Shown: positions 63,540 through 64,000 of the stretch, piece after piece | Layout: each line of letters opens with the position of its first letter | Position numbering within the stretch: the stretch's first letter is position 1 | Assembly (NCBI RefSeq): GCF_900156745.1 | Contig: NZ_LT707065.1 | Span: forward strand, 5,716,086 to 5,780,085 | Direction: 5' to 3' | Length of the DNA: 64,000 nt | DNA from: Achromobacter sp. MFA1 R4 | Lineage (GTDB): Bacteria; Pseudomonadota; Gammaproteobacteria; Burkholderiales; Burkholderiaceae_B | Position numbers and translations under genes: made by a program | Notes under the pieces: model-generated | Told to the model about the DNA's origin: nothing | Seen by the model: the letters and a program-made list of their open reading frames with translations, nothing else | Database searches by the model: none

Positions 63540-64000
63540 CACAGTTGGGTCAGGCGGGCCAGCATTTCATCCGACGTCTTGACGGCCTTGCTGTTCATTT
63601 CGTAGGCGCGCTGCGTGGTGATCATGTTGACCAGTTCTTCGGCCACGTTGACGTTGGACGTCTCGACGTAGTTCTGCATGATCGAGCCCGCGCCGTCCAC
63701 ACCCGGCTGCAGCAGGTTGGCCGGACCCGACGAGTCGGTTTCCAGGTACAGGTTTTCGCCGACGCTCTGCAGGCCGGTCGGGTTGATGAACGTGGCGATC
63801 TGCAACTGGCCGATCTGCACGTTCACGCCGGCGGCGCCCGGCTGGGTCACCGACACCATGCCGTCGCTGCCGATGGTGATGGACAGGGCGTTGTCCGGCA
63901 CGTTGATCGGCGGCTGGATGACGTAGCCGCTGACCGTGACGAGCTGGCCGTTCTGGTCGCGCTGCAGCGCGCCGTCGCGCGTGTAGGCCTGCGTGCCGTC
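63539..64000 (-). CDS. flgG: Flagellar basal-body rod protein FlgG, C-terminal part
   Basis: The window ends inside this gene; 153 C-terminal residues are present, beginning [19 protein letters not shown]. The segments [18 protein letters not shown] and [23 protein letters not shown] are nearly invariant in FlgG, the distal rod protein. It is the first visible gene of flgG-H-I-J and is coupled to flgH by TGATG. The 5' part and the likely flgA-F genes lie beyond the right edge. Confidence 0.95.
   Translation of the reverse strand, partial: DGTQAYTRDGALQRDQNGQLVTVSGYVIQPPINVPDNALSITIGSDGMVSVTQPGAAGVNVQIGQLQIATFINPTGLQSVGENLYLETDSSGPANLLQPGVDGAGSIMQNYVETSNVNVAEELVNMITTQRAYEMNSKAVKTSDEMLARLTQL

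Noticed and set aside
1-64000. Search for CRISPR arrays, tRNA genes, insertion sequences, prophage or toxin-antitoxin genes
   Set aside because: No regularly spaced repeats, no cloverleaf sequences, no transposase, integrase or terminal inverted repeats were seen; the window is conserved chromosome apart from the small catabolic cassette.

Overview
The window is a GC-rich, densely coded piece of a betaproteobacterial chromosome. The conserved order rpsB-tsf-pyrH-frr-uppS-cdsA-dxr-rseP-bamA-ompH-lpxD-fabZ-lpxA-lpxB-rnhB, a Bug-family solute receptor, and a peritrichous-type flagellar cluster with fliD/S/T fit Alcaligenaceae (Achromobacter/Bordetella-like). This is an inference from gene content; I cannot assign a species.

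Region 1 (1-16306, minus strand) holds translation factors, isoprenoid and phospholipid precursors, outer-membrane assembly (bamA, ompH, rseP) and lipid A synthesis (lpxD, fabZ, lpxA, lpxB), ending in rnhB, an SpoU-type RNA methyltransferase and a partial lipoprotein. Region 2 (16307-17198) is a long non-coding divergent spacer with the rpsB leader and a tandem repeat. Region 3 (17199-22507, plus) carries map, glnD, marC, dsbB and a YgjP-like metallopeptidase. Region 4 (22586-26813, minus) carries folC, a SPOR protein, cvpA and purF. Region 5 (26936-31667) is a small catabolic cassette: cupin, Bug receptor, family III CoA-transferase, acyl-CoA dehydrogenase and a convergent IclR regulator, with a striking double palindrome in front of the cupin gene.

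Region 6 (31715-64000) is flagellar. A sigma28-type promoter precedes flaG-fliD-fliS-fliT, a second FliK-like gene, a stand-alone FlhB C-domain gene and a ycgR-like PilZ gene. fliE runs divergently from fliF-G-H-I-J-K-L-M-N-O-P-Q-R. On the minus strand come flgG(partial)-H-I-J-K-L, then three methyl-accepting chemotaxis proteins, a BamE-like lipoprotein and an Aer-like PAS receptor. A sigma28-type promoter overlapping the end of flgJ could drive flgKL and the receptor array as one late unit, closed by a strong terminator at 51292-51333.

I found no tRNA, rRNA, CRISPR array, insertion sequence or prophage. No wholly new system is evident. The most unusual points are the FlhB C-domain mimic lacking the NPTH cleavage motif next to a second FliK, the 807-bp near-identical receptor modules that look homogenised, and the double-palindrome operator of the catabolic cassette.
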